Notes: generated from the letters alone by a model not told the origin. A stretch of 49,440 bases of DNA from Pseudomonadota bacterium (GCA_020161725.1 JAIUOG010000006.1:1-49440); one strand, 5' to 3'; shown: positions 35,973 to 43,588, numbered from the stretch's first letter. Made by a program: numbers and translations.

Positions 35973-36010
35973 CAAACTGGTCAAAATTACAGGTATTCTG
36001 ACTCGGGGCG
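35973..36010 (-). repeat. Tn3-type right inverted repeat (38 bp)
   Basis: Reads CAAACTGG...CTCGGGGCG on the plus strand and pairs with 29498-29535 at 37 of 38 bases. A partial tnpA tail lies directly inside it. Confidence 0.92.
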
Positions 36011-36015
36011 AAGAT
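36011..36015. repeat. Target-site duplication AAGAT (right)
   Basis: Second copy of the five-base duplication, directly after the right inverted repeat (pairs with 29493-29497). Confidence 0.92.
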
Positions 36016-36672
36016 GATTTGGAATTTTTTGTTCATGTTTGCCGTGAGGTGCCAGGGCAAATCATGAATTTTGATTATCCAGATAAAAAAGCTTATCTAA
36101 CATGGGGCCGCGCCCTAGGTCTATTGCATCAAGCCTCGCAAAGTTATGTTGCATCGGAACATCATTTTTTAACTTGGGAAGATTTGTGGCGTGAAACTTG
36201 GGATTATGCGCGTCAAGAAGAGGCTCTGATCCAGGATTTATACCAAACCATCACGACACGCTTCAAAACTTTTTCAAAAAACTCAGCACATTTTGGCCTA
36301 ACCCATGGGGACCATCGTCCTGGGAATGTGCTTTATGATGGTGAGAGCGTTCATCTGATTGATTTTGATGAGCCAGTTTATCATTGGTATCTTGCCGATA
36401 TCGCTAAACCTTTTTTGGACTTATGCAATAAGCCATGGCCTCTCTGGAAACCCCTGTTTGAATGGTTTATAGAAGGGTATAGGCAAATCCGGCCATTGAG
36501 TTCAGACGAATTAAAAGAAATGAATCATTTTTCGCAAATGAAAAGCTTGGATATCTACCTTTGGTGTAAATACAACTGGTTTGAAGAAACAGCGCCAGGA
36601 GGAAAGCCACGCAATGAGTGGCTTCATGACTTAAAAACTATGGCATTAACGCCTTTGTTTTATGTACCATAA
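36016..36672 (+). pseudogene. APH-fold phosphotransferase, 3' fragment
   Basis: The remaining 218 codons of the split gene, starting just after the second AAGAT copy with DLEFFVHVCREVPGQ. It holds the APH catalytic motif LTHGDHRPGNVLYDG (His196-Gly-Asp198 and Asn203 of the rejoined protein) and LIDFDEP. An apparent start inside the transposon repeat (35965) is in frame, but a functional product is unlikely without the N-lobe. Structure and size fit SrkA/aminoglycoside phosphotransferase relatives. Confidence 0.9.
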
Positions 36673-36676
36673 TCGA

Positions 36677-37252
36677 TTAAGGCGATTTATATTGGGGTGG
36701 GTAATGAATAATATCATGGATGCGCGATAGTTCATTGGTTGGATTCCGGTAGCCATGCGGTTGATTGGCATTAAAACGAAGCCCTTCTCCTTTAGAAAGT
36801 GTTTTCCAGCTCCCGCCTAACAAAAGCTCAATGGTTCCATCCACAACAATGACATGCTCAATGACTCCATGTTTATGTGGAGGTGAAAGATGTTCACATT
36901 CGGGCAATAACTCAATAACAAACAATTCAAAATGTAACTGCTCATCAAAAGGAAATAGAGGCAGTACTCGTATTTTTTCATCATCTGGATGCAAGGTTTC
37001 AGCATGTCCCGCCCTATAAGCAGGATTGGTTGAATTATCCAGACTGTCTTCAATAAACGAAGAAAAGGAGGCTTGAAAGCCGCTCGCAATTTTCCATAAG
37101 GTAGAAATCGTTGGACTTGATTCTTCTCGTTCAATTTGCCCGAGCATCGCTTTAGAAACGCCGGTTTCAAGCGCTGTTTTGTCTAAACTCCAACCTCGTT
37201 CTTGTCTTAATGATTTTAATGTTTTTGCAATACGTTTTGAAATTTCTTGCAT
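36677..37252 (-). CDS. XRE-cupin transcriptional regulator
   Basis: 191 residues. An N-terminal helix-turn-helix (about 10-64: KTLKSLRQERGWSLDKTALE, then VSKAMLGQIEREESSPTIST) is joined to a C-terminal cupin (about 105-185: CEHLSPPHKHGVIEHVIVVD, then FNANQPHGYRNP). Cupin histidines (PHKHG, QPHGY) are kept, so it may bind metal or a small ligand. It is divergent from the DUF2000 gene across two palindromes, suggesting it controls itself and that operon. Confidence 0.88.
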   Translation of the reverse strand: MQEISKRIAKTLKSLRQERGWSLDKTALETGVSKAMLGQIEREESSPTISTLWKIASGFQASFSSFIEDSLDNSTNPAYRAGHAETLHPDDEKIRVLPLFPFDEQLHFELFVIELLPECEHLSPPHKHGVIEHVIVVDGTIELLLGGSWKTLSKGEGLRFNANQPHGYRNPTNELSRIHDIIHYPPQYKSP

Positions 37253-37355
37253 GATATCTCTTAATAAAAAAGCTTGTGCGTTTTAGCGCACAGGTATATA
37301 CTGGTCTATTATGCGTTATAACGCACGAATTGTGAAGTAAATTGTGGAGGACTGT
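37253..37355. promoter_or_regulatory. Divergent promoter region with two palindromic operators
   Basis: Between the XRE-cupin gene and the DUF2000 gene. A perfect 14-base palindrome TGCGTTATAACGCA is at 37312-37325, and a related dyad GTGCG-ttttag-CGCAC at 37276-37291. The two share the TGCGTT half-site and lie 36 bases apart (centre to centre about 35), three to four helical turns. They are the likely operators of the adjacent regulator. A GGAGG ribosome site follows at 37345. Confidence 0.7.
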
Positions 37356-37778
37356 ATGGTTGAACACCCTTTTAAAAACAAACTGGTTGCGGTACTTAAT
37401 AAGCGTATTGAGCCAGGAAAAGTGATGAATGCGCTTGCTCATATGTGTATTGGTTTAGGTTCCGTAATTGGTGAAGAAGAACTGCGTTTAACCGATTATC
37501 GAGATGCAGATGGAGGATCTCACCCTTATATTTCAGAAATACCTTTTATCATTCTTTGTGAGAACTCCAACAAAATTAGAACATTACGCCAGAATGCTTT
37601 AGCAAAAAATGTTTTTTTTAATGATTTTACCGATACGATGACTGTGGGTACCTATCAAGAGCAAATTGAAAGAACGGCAGAGGTTAAAGAGAACGATCTG
37701 ATTTACTATGGCATTGTTTTATTTGGGGATTGGGATGTGGTAACAGAGCTTACTAGAAAGTGTTCTTTGTGGCGATGA
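37356..37778 (+). CDS. DUF2000-family protein (peptidyl-tRNA-hydrolase-2-like)
   Basis: 140 residues from ATG 37356, with GGAGG at ideal spacing; the in-frame GTG 12 bases upstream is part of that ribosome site. KLVAVLNKRIEPGKVMNALAH and IGLGSVIGEEEL are DUF2000 hallmarks, a family with a PTH2-like fold and unknown reaction. It heads a run with YbaK-like and AlaX-like genes, so a link to tRNA-bound or amino-acyl substrates is plausible. Confidence 0.8.
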   Translation: MVEHPFKNKLVAVLNKRIEPGKVMNALAHMCIGLGSVIGEEELRLTDYRDADGGSHPYISEIPFIILCENSNKIRTLRQNALAKNVFFNDFTDTMTVGTYQEQIERTAEVKENDLIYYGIVLFGDWDVVTELTRKCSLWR

Positions 37779-37791
37779 TAAGTAAGTGATC

Positions 37792-38286
37792 ATGATGAAT
37801 AAAGGTAAAAATTTAAGTAAAAGCGCGCAAATCATACAGGATTTTTTATCTCAAAAGGGTCTATCGTGTGAGATCAAGGAACTTGATTCGAGCACACGCA
37901 CTGCAAAAGATGCTGCTGATACTTTGGGTTGTGGTGTTGCTCAAATTGTGAAGTCACTATTATTTTGCACTGAAAAAACCAACAAGCCGATATTGGTATT
38001 AGCAAGTGGTGTTAATCGTGTGAATGAGAGCCTGATTGGGAATCTCATCAATGAATCTATTGGGAAGGCTGATGCAGATTTTACACGAGAAATAACTGGT
38101 TTTGCGATTGGTGGGGTCCCTCCAGTTGGCCACAAAAATGTTATTAATACGGTTCTTATCGATGAAGATTTGTTATGCCATGAAGTCCTCTGGGCCGCAG
38201 CAGGAACGCCCAACGCAGTATTTTCATTATCTCCAGAAGCACTTAAGCAGCTGACAAATGGGATAGTGGTAAAGATTAGAGAGTAA
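37792..38286 (+). CDS. YbaK/ProX-like aminoacyl-tRNA deacylase
   Basis: 164 residues from ATG 37792 (ATG 37795 also possible). The YbaK/EbsC pattern is present: SSTRTAKDAADTLGCGVAQI, then KSLLFCTEKTNKPILVLASG, then GFAIGGVPPVGHKN (GxxPxG motif). These proteins remove wrong amino acids from tRNA in trans. It lies 13 bases after the DUF2000 gene and 3 before the AlaX-like gene. Confidence 0.88.
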   Translation: MMNKGKNLSKSAQIIQDFLSQKGLSCEIKELDSSTRTAKDAADTLGCGVAQIVKSLLFCTEKTNKPILVLASGVNRVNESLIGNLINESIGKADADFTREITGFAIGGVPPVGHKNVINTVLIDEDLLCHEVLWAAAGTPNAVFSLSPEALKQLTNGIVVKIRE

Positions 38287-38289
38287 GTT

Positions 38290-38964
38290 ATGCAAAAAAT
38301 ATTTTGGGATAATCCCTATCAACGCCAATTAATGACTAAGGTGGAGTCGGCAAATGAGAATCGACTACTTTTTGCAGAGACTATTGGTTTTTCGTTTTCC
38401 GGTGGTCAAGAAAGTGATACAGTTCGCGTGAATGGCCTGATGGTCACTCATTCTGAAATAGAAGATGACTTGATTTATTATACATTACCTTCGGAGCATG
38501 GGCTTTCTGAGGGCGATGTTGTCCTTATGGAAATCGACTTTGTTCGTCGCTACAAATTGATGCGTCTTCATTTTGCTGCTGAATTAATCTTGGAACTTGT
38601 CCAAAGAATGCTTCCCATTGAAAAAATAGGTGCGCATATTGCTGAACATAAGGCTAGAATTGACTTTAGCTATCAGCACAATATCTCGGATATTTTTGAC
38701 TCTCTTTTGTTTGAATACAATCAAATTATTGCAAAAGATATGCTTATTCGCACTGGGTTTTCTGATGAGAAGAATCAAAGACGTTATTGGGAGATTGAAG
38801 GATTTTCTAAGGTTTCTTGTGGTGGAACACATGTACAATCAACCGCGGAAGTTGGATTCATTACCCTAAAAAGGGTTAATATTGGCAGCGGAAAAGAACG
38901 CATAGAAATAAAGCTCCTTGATCCCAACTTAGGTTTAAAAGATGAAAGCAAGCTCCATAAATGA
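38290..38964 (+). CDS. AlaX-like (tRNA editing domain) protein with altered metal motif
   Basis: 224 residues. The C-terminal SAD motif is complete: KVSCGGTHVQSTAEVGFI (Cys177-Gly-Gly-Thr-His181) then GSGKERIEIKL. The N-terminal HxxxH of AlaX reads His94-F-A-A-Glu98 (RLHFAAELIL), so one metal ligand is Glu. Such enzymes edit mischarged tRNA, mainly Ala-tRNA sites. The altered motif may define a subfamily with another substrate. It overlaps the next gene by 23 bases. Confidence 0.8.
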   Translation: MQKIFWDNPYQRQLMTKVESANENRLLFAETIGFSFSGGQESDTVRVNGLMVTHSEIEDDLIYYTLPSEHGLSEGDVVLMEIDFVRRYKLMRLHFAAELILELVQRMLPIEKIGAHIAEHKARIDFSYQHNISDIFDSLLFEYNQIIAKDMLIRTGFSDEKNQRRYWEIEGFSKVSCGGTHVQSTAEVGFITLKRVNIGSGKERIEIKLLDPNLGLKDESKLHK

Positions 38965-40189
38965 ACACAGAATTCTTGATTCTAATCTTCTTGATAAAAT
39001 CACCTATATATTAAATAAGAGATTTGATGCAGAGGTTAAGATAATTTCCACTCAGTTTTTAAGTGAGCCTGAACGGAGAAATTGCATAGTAAGACTCTTT
39101 TTATCAAGCCAAACGAAAGAAATCCCTGAAAGTATTATTTTAAAACAATCTTTACGAGAAGACACCGATGCTAATGATGAGGAAGCTTATGCACGATTTG
39201 CAAGGGATTGGGCAGGTCTTGAATTTGCCTCTGAGATTAAGCAAAACAAGCATAATGTCCCAAAGTTTTTTGGTGGAAGTAAAGAGTATCGATTTATTCT
39301 GATTGAAGATTTAGGAGTTCAGCATGTTAGTTTAGTCGATTCACTTACTGTAGCTGATCGCAAAAAAGCTATTGCTGCATTGACCCGTTTTATGAAAGCC
39401 TTGGGAAGTTTTCATGCAGCAAGTTTTGGAAATACCGGGCTTTATGAACAAATTTTGCAAATGATTCATCCTGAGGCGGAAACGGTTGATGATGAGCTTA
39501 ATTTCGCATTGAATGATTTATTACCGAAACTGGGATTGGCAAATAAAAATTTAGGCTTAACTTTAACTCATGAATGCATTGAAGAAGCGAAATCTTTAAT
39601 TGAATATGTAATAAAGCCCGGATCTTTTACTGTTCTGACTCATGGGGACATTTGTCCTGATAATGTATTTGATCATGCAGAAACTAAAGATTTGCAGCTT
39701 ATTGATTTTGAATGGTGTGTTGTGCGTAATGCTTTGTTAGATGGGACTTATTTGCGAATGAGTATGCCAACGTGCTGGTGTGCTAAAGCCATTCCTACGG
39801 ATGTTATTGAGCATATGGAACAAATCTATAGGGAGGAACTCAAACAAACGATTTCAGAAGCAACTGATGATAAACAATACAATCAAGCTTATACCTATGC
39901 CTGCGGTTTTTGGCTTTTACAACAAACGATACCTTTTATTAATTCAACTTGGGAAAAAGATAGGATTGGACCTTCAGGTCCTGTACCGAAGGATTCTTTA
40001 TGGAATGAAGAAGATAACTGGGTTAGACCTAGGGTTTTATCGAGGTTGCAAGCATTTATAGATAGTAGCAATGCTTATCAACATTTACCCTACTTACGAG
40101 CGATGGCTCAAGCCATGTTAGCTGAATTAAAACGTTGTTGGCCTGAAACATCTTTTCTCAAATTTTATACTGCATTTGAACAAGAATAA
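38942..40189 (+). CDS. APH/choline-kinase-fold phosphotransferase
   Basis: 415 residues. The N-lobe (IILKQSLREDTD; later FILIEDLG) and the catalytic motif LTHGDICPDNVFDHA (His234, Asp236, Asn241) with QLIDFEWC identify an APH-fold kinase. Relatives phosphorylate aminoglycosides, macrolides, choline or homoserine. It closes the XRE-cupin-linked run (37356-40189), all overlapping or closely spaced, so its substrate may relate to the tRNA-editing neighbours. Confidence 0.85.
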   Translation: MKASSINEHRILDSNLLDKITYILNKRFDAEVKIISTQFLSEPERRNCIVRLFLSSQTKEIPESIILKQSLREDTDANDEEAYARFARDWAGLEFASEIKQNKHNVPKFFGGSKEYRFILIEDLGVQHVSLVDSLTVADRKKAIAALTRFMKALGSFHAASFGNTGLYEQILQMIHPEAETVDDELNFALNDLLPKLGLANKNLGLTLTHECIEEAKSLIEYVIKPGSFTVLTHGDICPDNVFDHAETKDLQLIDFEWCVVRNALLDGTYLRMSMPTCWCAKAIPTDVIEHMEQIYREELKQTISEATDDKQYNQAYTYACGFWLLQQTIPFINSTWEKDRIGPSGPVPKDSLWNEEDNWVRPRVLSRLQAFIDSSNAYQHLPYLRAMAQAMLAELKRCWPETSFLKFYTAFEQE

Positions 40190-40269
40190 TAAAAGAATAT
40201 TTAATTATTCGATAAATGAGTGCTTAAGAAGGCACGCCTAGACAAGACGGAATAATTCATTTTTATTGA

Positions 40270-40374
40270 CAGATTCCGGAAACAGCATCAGGAGTAAAGC
40301 CACTCGATGAGTGGCATCATGGAATGATGCAAATGGTGCTTACACCATTATTTGGTAAAAAACTCATTGGATAA
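40270..40374 (+). pseudogene. Remnant of a second APH-like gene (C-terminus only)
   Basis: The frame ending at the TAA of 40372-40374 reads PETASGVKPLDEW and then MVLTPLFGKKLIG. This matches the C-terminus of the split phosphotransferase (EETAPGGKPRNEW, then MALTPLFYVP). No start or upstream part remains, so it is a leftover of a paralogue or of a duplication. It lies between the intact APH gene and the MerR promoter. Confidence 0.75.
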
Positions 40375-40393
40375 CAGGTTTTGAATTTGACTA

Positions 40394-40424
40394 TTGACCC
40401 TAACATAGTGTCATGCCCTATTCT
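40394..40424 (+). promoter_or_regulatory. MerR-type promoter with 19-bp spacer
   Basis: TTGACC at 40394-40399 and TATTCT at 40419-40424 are separated by 19 bases, the long spacer typical of MerR-controlled promoters. A dyad GACCCTA-aca-TAGTGTC (40396-40412, one mismatch) lies inside. The -10 is 17 bases before the merR-like ATG, so the regulator probably controls itself. Confidence 0.7.
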
Positions 40425-40441
40425 CAATCTTGGGAGGAGAC

Positions 40442-41485
40442 ATGATGACAAAATGGCATATAAAAGAAATCAGTGAGTTAACTCAGACATCGGTTCGCAT
40501 GTTGCGGCATTATGACAAAATAGGTTTGTTACAACCCTCTTATCTTGAGCCCAATGGTTACCGCTGTTACACCGAGCCGGATTTGGCAAAGTTACAGCAG
40601 ATTATTGCTTTGAAGTATTTTGGTTTTTCATTAAGCAAAATAAAGGATATTCTGCAAAAACATTCCAACGTTTATGCTCACCTGCAAGCACAACACCAAG
40701 TAATCAGAAAGCAAAGTGAAGATTTACTGAAAGTGAATCAAGTGCTTGAAGAAATTCTAAAAAGCCGTTCTGCATCAATGTTTCCTAATTGGCAAGATTT
40801 GTTGTTACTCATAGAGGGGTATAAAATGACAGAAAATCTACGAGATAAATTGAAAAAAACGTGGGCTGGAAAACAATTAACTGTTTCTCAATTTGAAGAC
40901 TACTTGTTTCTTTACGAGCAATTTCCTGAAGAATTTGCACTTAGAGATTCTATTATTGAGGAAATGAACCAACAAAAGGTAGGTGATCCTGAAGGACCAG
41001 ATGGTGAGCGAATTGCTGCTGTTATGGAAGATTTATCAAAAAAAATGAAGAAATTTTTTACTGAGCAAGTCAAATTGGGAGCCAGTCTTTTGGAAAGCAT
41101 ACAATCTGGGAGACTAACCCAATTGGAAATCACCCCGGAAGGTGCTTATTGGTTGTCGCGTGCGATGATGGCCTATTCATTGAAGCGTTGGAATAATCTG
41201 TACAACCAAATCATCGATAACATGAACTCTCCACCTGAAGGAGAGCATGGGAAAAGGCTTGCTCAAGAATGGAAAGACTTAATCGATAATTATTTAGCTG
41301 CAGGAAATAGAGATTACTTAATCGGTATTTTATTATGGCAAGAAATTTCGCGACAAGAGCATGAAGTAAAAGCCTTAAAAACAATGCCGCCTCCTCAGGA
41401 GATGATAAAGCCATGGCATATTAAATTACTGTTCAATGCAGAAGCATCAGCTTGGATAAGTAAAGCACTAGAAACACATCAATAA
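40442..41485 (+). CDS. MerR-family regulator with TipAS-like ligand domain
   Basis: 347 residues from ATG 40442, with GGGAGGAG before it. The N-terminal MerR domain (HIKEISELTQTSVRMLRHYD, then GLLQPSYLEPNGYRCYTEPD) and dimerisation helix (about 80-115) are followed by a helical C-terminal part (about 130-347) with WAGKQLTVSQFEDYLFLYEQ, TipAS-like. TipAS domains bind peptide antibiotics; the related part here may bind a drug-like ligand. No pump gene follows; the nearest are acetyl- and nucleotidyltransferases. Confidence 0.82.
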   Translation: MMTKWHIKEISELTQTSVRMLRHYDKIGLLQPSYLEPNGYRCYTEPDLAKLQQIIALKYFGFSLSKIKDILQKHSNVYAHLQAQHQVIRKQSEDLLKVNQVLEEILKSRSASMFPNWQDLLLLIEGYKMTENLRDKLKKTWAGKQLTVSQFEDYLFLYEQFPEEFALRDSIIEEMNQQKVGDPEGPDGERIAAVMEDLSKKMKKFFTEQVKLGASLLESIQSGRLTQLEITPEGAYWLSRAMMAYSLKRWNNLYNQIIDNMNSPPEGEHGKRLAQEWKDLIDNYLAAGNRDYLIGILLWQEISRQEHEVKALKTMPPPQEMIKPWHIKLLFNAEASAWISKALETHQ

Positions 41486-41496
41486 TGGTTTTTAAC

Positions 41497-41522
41497 TCGC
41501 CAGACTTTTTTGAGTTTGGCGA
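41497..41522 (+). terminator. Hairpin after the MerR gene
   Basis: A 10-bp stem TCGCCAGACT / AGTTTGGCGA (one G-T pair) with a 6-base loop starts 12 bases after the merR stop. It is not followed by a U-run (AAAATTAA follows), so it may be a Rho-assisted or processing hairpin rather than a classic terminator. Confidence 0.45.
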
Positions 41523-41545
41523 AAATTAATGAAATAGTGAGAATT

Positions 41546-41818
41546 ATGAGATTATTTATTTATCTGATTGGGATTCTGTTTACCGCATATGTTTTTAATC
41601 GGTTCTGCTTATGGTTAGAACAGAAAGGATGGTTGTATTATCGTTATAAAAAGCCACAAAAAGGAATTATTGGTTCTGCATTGCAAGAATTGAATGCCCA
41701 ACTTCTGCCAAATCACCGTCACGTCGTTGTTGCAAAAGAAGAAAAAGTACAAAGTAAAAAATGCGAAAAAGATTTACCGATTGATGGTAATGTCGAAATG
41801 ACTGATCAAATAAAATAG
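41546..41818 (+). CDS. Unknown small single-span membrane protein
   Basis: 90 residues from ATG 41546; the longer frame from TTG 41510 would cover the hairpin. One membrane helix (about residues 3-20, FIYLIGILFTAYVFNRF) is followed by a charged tail (KKPQKG, then KEEKVQSKKCEKD). Topology suggests a cytoplasmic tail. Unrecognised; it lies 50 bases before the fusion gene and may be co-transcribed. Confidence 0.55.
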   Translation: MRLFIYLIGILFTAYVFNRFCLWLEQKGWLYYRYKKPQKGIIGSALQELNAQLLPNHRHVVVAKEEKVQSKKCEKDLPIDGNVEMTDQIK

Positions 41819-41868
41819 ATCAACCTGGAAATCAGGTGATTTTAGCGAAAAAAAAGGAAACAGATTAC

Positions 41869-43047
41869 ATGCGTTGCTCACCTCAAGAAACAATTCAAAA
41901 GTTAATTCATGAACGTTACTCAGAAGCACGTGCTGTTTTTTGGGCCGGTTCGGTTTCTCAAGGGGAAGAAACCCAAGTCTCAGATTTAGATCTCGTAATC
42001 GTCTATGAAAAATTAATCAGAGTTTATCGTGAAGCCTTTGTTTATGAAGGTTGGCCTATTGATGCTTTTGTACACGACAGAGAATCCATTCGTTATTTTT
42101 TTGAAGAATCGAGAATAAATTCCGGTATTTCAGGAACCATTCAAATGATTTTGTCGGGAAAAGATATGATGCCAGCTAGCGATTTTTCAAACGGGATTAG
42201 AGAGGAGGCCCATCTTTACTTAAAGCGCGGACCTCTTTCTTGGGATAAAAATCAAATTGATAAAGAGCGTTTTTTAATTACGGATGTCTTAGAAGATATT
42301 TTATCTCCTAAGTCTTATGAAGAACAAATTGCCTCAGCCTCATGGCTTTTTGAAGCATTGTCTCAATTTTATTTTAGAGCTCAAAATAAATGGTGCGCCA
42401 ATGGTAAATCAATCATTCGCTATTTGCATCAAGAAAATCCCAATTTAGCCAGGGAGTTTTCTGAAAGTTTTAATCGAGTTTATAAGGAAGGTGATTCAAC
42501 TCATTTAAAAAAGTTGGTTGAAAAAATACTACAACCTTATGGAGGTATTCTTTGGAGCGGTTATCATTCCGATGCACCAGAAGATGCAAAAATACCAGAG
42601 CTTATAATTTTAGCCAAGAACAATGACTATGAGATTTGTTTCGAAGAACGAACCAACCAAGAAATCACTGCCATTTTATCTGACGGCTTAAAGATCTACA
42701 ATGAAGAAATGATTGGTGCTTACAATCATACTCCCTTTACCATCTACATAAAATCTATCGACAAAAGGACCGTTTTAGCAGGTTGTTATGGGGATGTCAC
42801 TCGAGCCAATTGCTATGTCGATTGCATTTGGGTTCATCCGGATTTTAGACAAAAAGGATTAGGACGAAATCTCATGGAAAAACTGGAAATTTTTGCAAAA
42901 CAAAAGAATTGCCAAGTGATTACCATTGAGACGGCCGAATTTCAGGCAAGATCTTTTTATGAACAGCTTGGGTATTTTGTCATATCCATGACAGAGCATA
43001 ATTGTTTTTTGGATTTCAACGTTTATTTGATGAGAAAATCGCTATGA
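41869..43047 (+). CDS. Fusion of ANT-type nucleotidyltransferase and GNAT acetyltransferase
   Basis: 392 residues from ATG 41869 (AAGGAAA before it). The N-terminal domain has the nucleotidyltransferase motif WAGSVSQGEETQVSDLDL (Gly27-Ser28, Asp39 and Asp41) as in aminoglycoside adenylyltransferases. From about residue 270 a GNAT domain follows: CIWVHPDFRQKGLGRNLMEK, then ITIETAEFQARSFYEQLGY. A two-headed enzyme that both nucleotidylates and acetylates would recall bifunctional aminoglycoside-modifying enzymes. Substrate not known. It overlaps the next gene (ATGA). Confidence 0.8.
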   Translation: MRCSPQETIQKLIHERYSEARAVFWAGSVSQGEETQVSDLDLVIVYEKLIRVYREAFVYEGWPIDAFVHDRESIRYFFEESRINSGISGTIQMILSGKDMMPASDFSNGIREEAHLYLKRGPLSWDKNQIDKERFLITDVLEDILSPKSYEEQIASASWLFEALSQFYFRAQNKWCANGKSIIRYLHQENPNLAREFSESFNRVYKEGDSTHLKKLVEKILQPYGGILWSGYHSDAPEDAKIPELIILAKNNDYEICFEERTNQEITAILSDGLKIYNEEMIGAYNHTPFTIYIKSIDKRTVLAGCYGDVTRANCYVDCIWVHPDFRQKGLGRNLMEKLEIFAKQKNCQVITIETAEFQARSFYEQLGYFVISMTEHNCFLDFNVYLMRKSL

Positions 43048-43400
43048 AACAAGAACACCAATTGATTTATGAGCTAGAAATTTCTCTATTAAGGTCGGAA
43101 ACGAGAAAATCTATTGCGCAACTGAAACTATTGATTGCTGATGAATTTATCGAGTATGGGGCCTCTGGCTCAATTTACAATAAGAACGACCTACTTGATT
43201 CTCTTCCAGAAGAAGAGCAACGAAGCTATATGGTTAATGATTTTTCAGTTTTAGAGGTGTCGCCTGAAGTCATGTTGGCAACTTATAAGGTTACTGTTGC
43301 CTCAAAAAGTTCTTTACGTTCTTCGCTCTGGCAATACAAACACAATCGTTGGCAAATGGTGTTTCATCAAGGAACGCCTTGCCACGAGTGCGAGGAATAA
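43044..43400 (+). CDS. DUF4440/SnoaL-like small protein
   Basis: 118 residues from ATG 43044, overlapping the fusion gene stop (ATGA). LLIADEFIEYGASGSIYNKN and the later SSLWQYKHNRWQMVFHQGTP are characteristic of DUF4440 (NTF2-like cone fold), in which a pocket binds or modifies small molecules. Function unknown; it probably works with or follows the fusion enzyme. Confidence 0.78.
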   Translation: MKQEHQLIYELEISLLRSETRKSIAQLKLLIADEFIEYGASGSIYNKNDLLDSLPEEEQRSYMVNDFSVLEVSPEVMLATYKVTVASKSSLRSSLWQYKHNRWQMVFHQGTPCHECEE

Positions 43401-43418
43401 TCCATTTTTACAGGTATT

Positions 43419-43550
43419 ATGATGATAACAATAGCCTACCTAAAACAATATTCAGACTGTATTCCAAAGCTTGCTAAGATTTGGCATGAAGTTTTAGGTA
43501 AAATCTGGATGCCAGAGATCGGAATTGAAGAAATTGAATCTTTGTATTAC
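43419..43550 (+). pseudogene. GNAT acetyltransferase N-terminus, cut by a Tn3 end
   Basis: 44 codons resembling the N-terminus of a GNAT protein (AYLKQYSDCIPKLAKIWHEV). The frame leaves the gene after SLYY, where the transposon inverted repeat begins at 43551. The rest of the gene is not found in the window. Bases 43546-43550 (ATTAC) are the expected target duplication. Confidence 0.75.
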
Positions 43551-43588
43551 GGGGCTTGGGGAGTAATGGAACGGCTAACCGACTTAAG
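43551..43588 (+). repeat. Left inverted repeat of the second Tn3-family element
   Basis: 38 bases from GGGGCTTGGGG to CCGACTTAAG. It shares GGGG, TGGAACG (positions 17-23) and TTAAG with the classical Tn3 repeat. The tnpA stop codon (43584-43586) lies inside it, as in Tn3. Confidence 0.8.

Larger units (their letters stand above)
29498..36010. mobile_element. Tn3-family transposon with two effector-like passengers (6,513 bp)
   Basis: Bounded by 38-bp inverted repeats (29498-29535 and 35973-36010, one mismatch) that begin CGCCCCGAGTCAGG, and by AAGAT duplications. Order: tnpA (leftward), res-like gap, tnpR (rightward), OTU-like gene, internal tnpA tail plus a third repeat copy (34395-34509), P-loop gene, second tnpA tail plus right repeat. 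So each passenger is capped by a tnpA 3' tail and an inverted repeat in the same orientation. The outer ends with matching duplications show that the whole unit moved as one. Confidence 0.9.

Noticed and set aside
43558..43588. Second transposon starting at the later GGGG (43558)
   Set aside because: Starting at 43551 gives exactly 38 bases that align with the Tn3 repeat, including TGGAACG at the same position.
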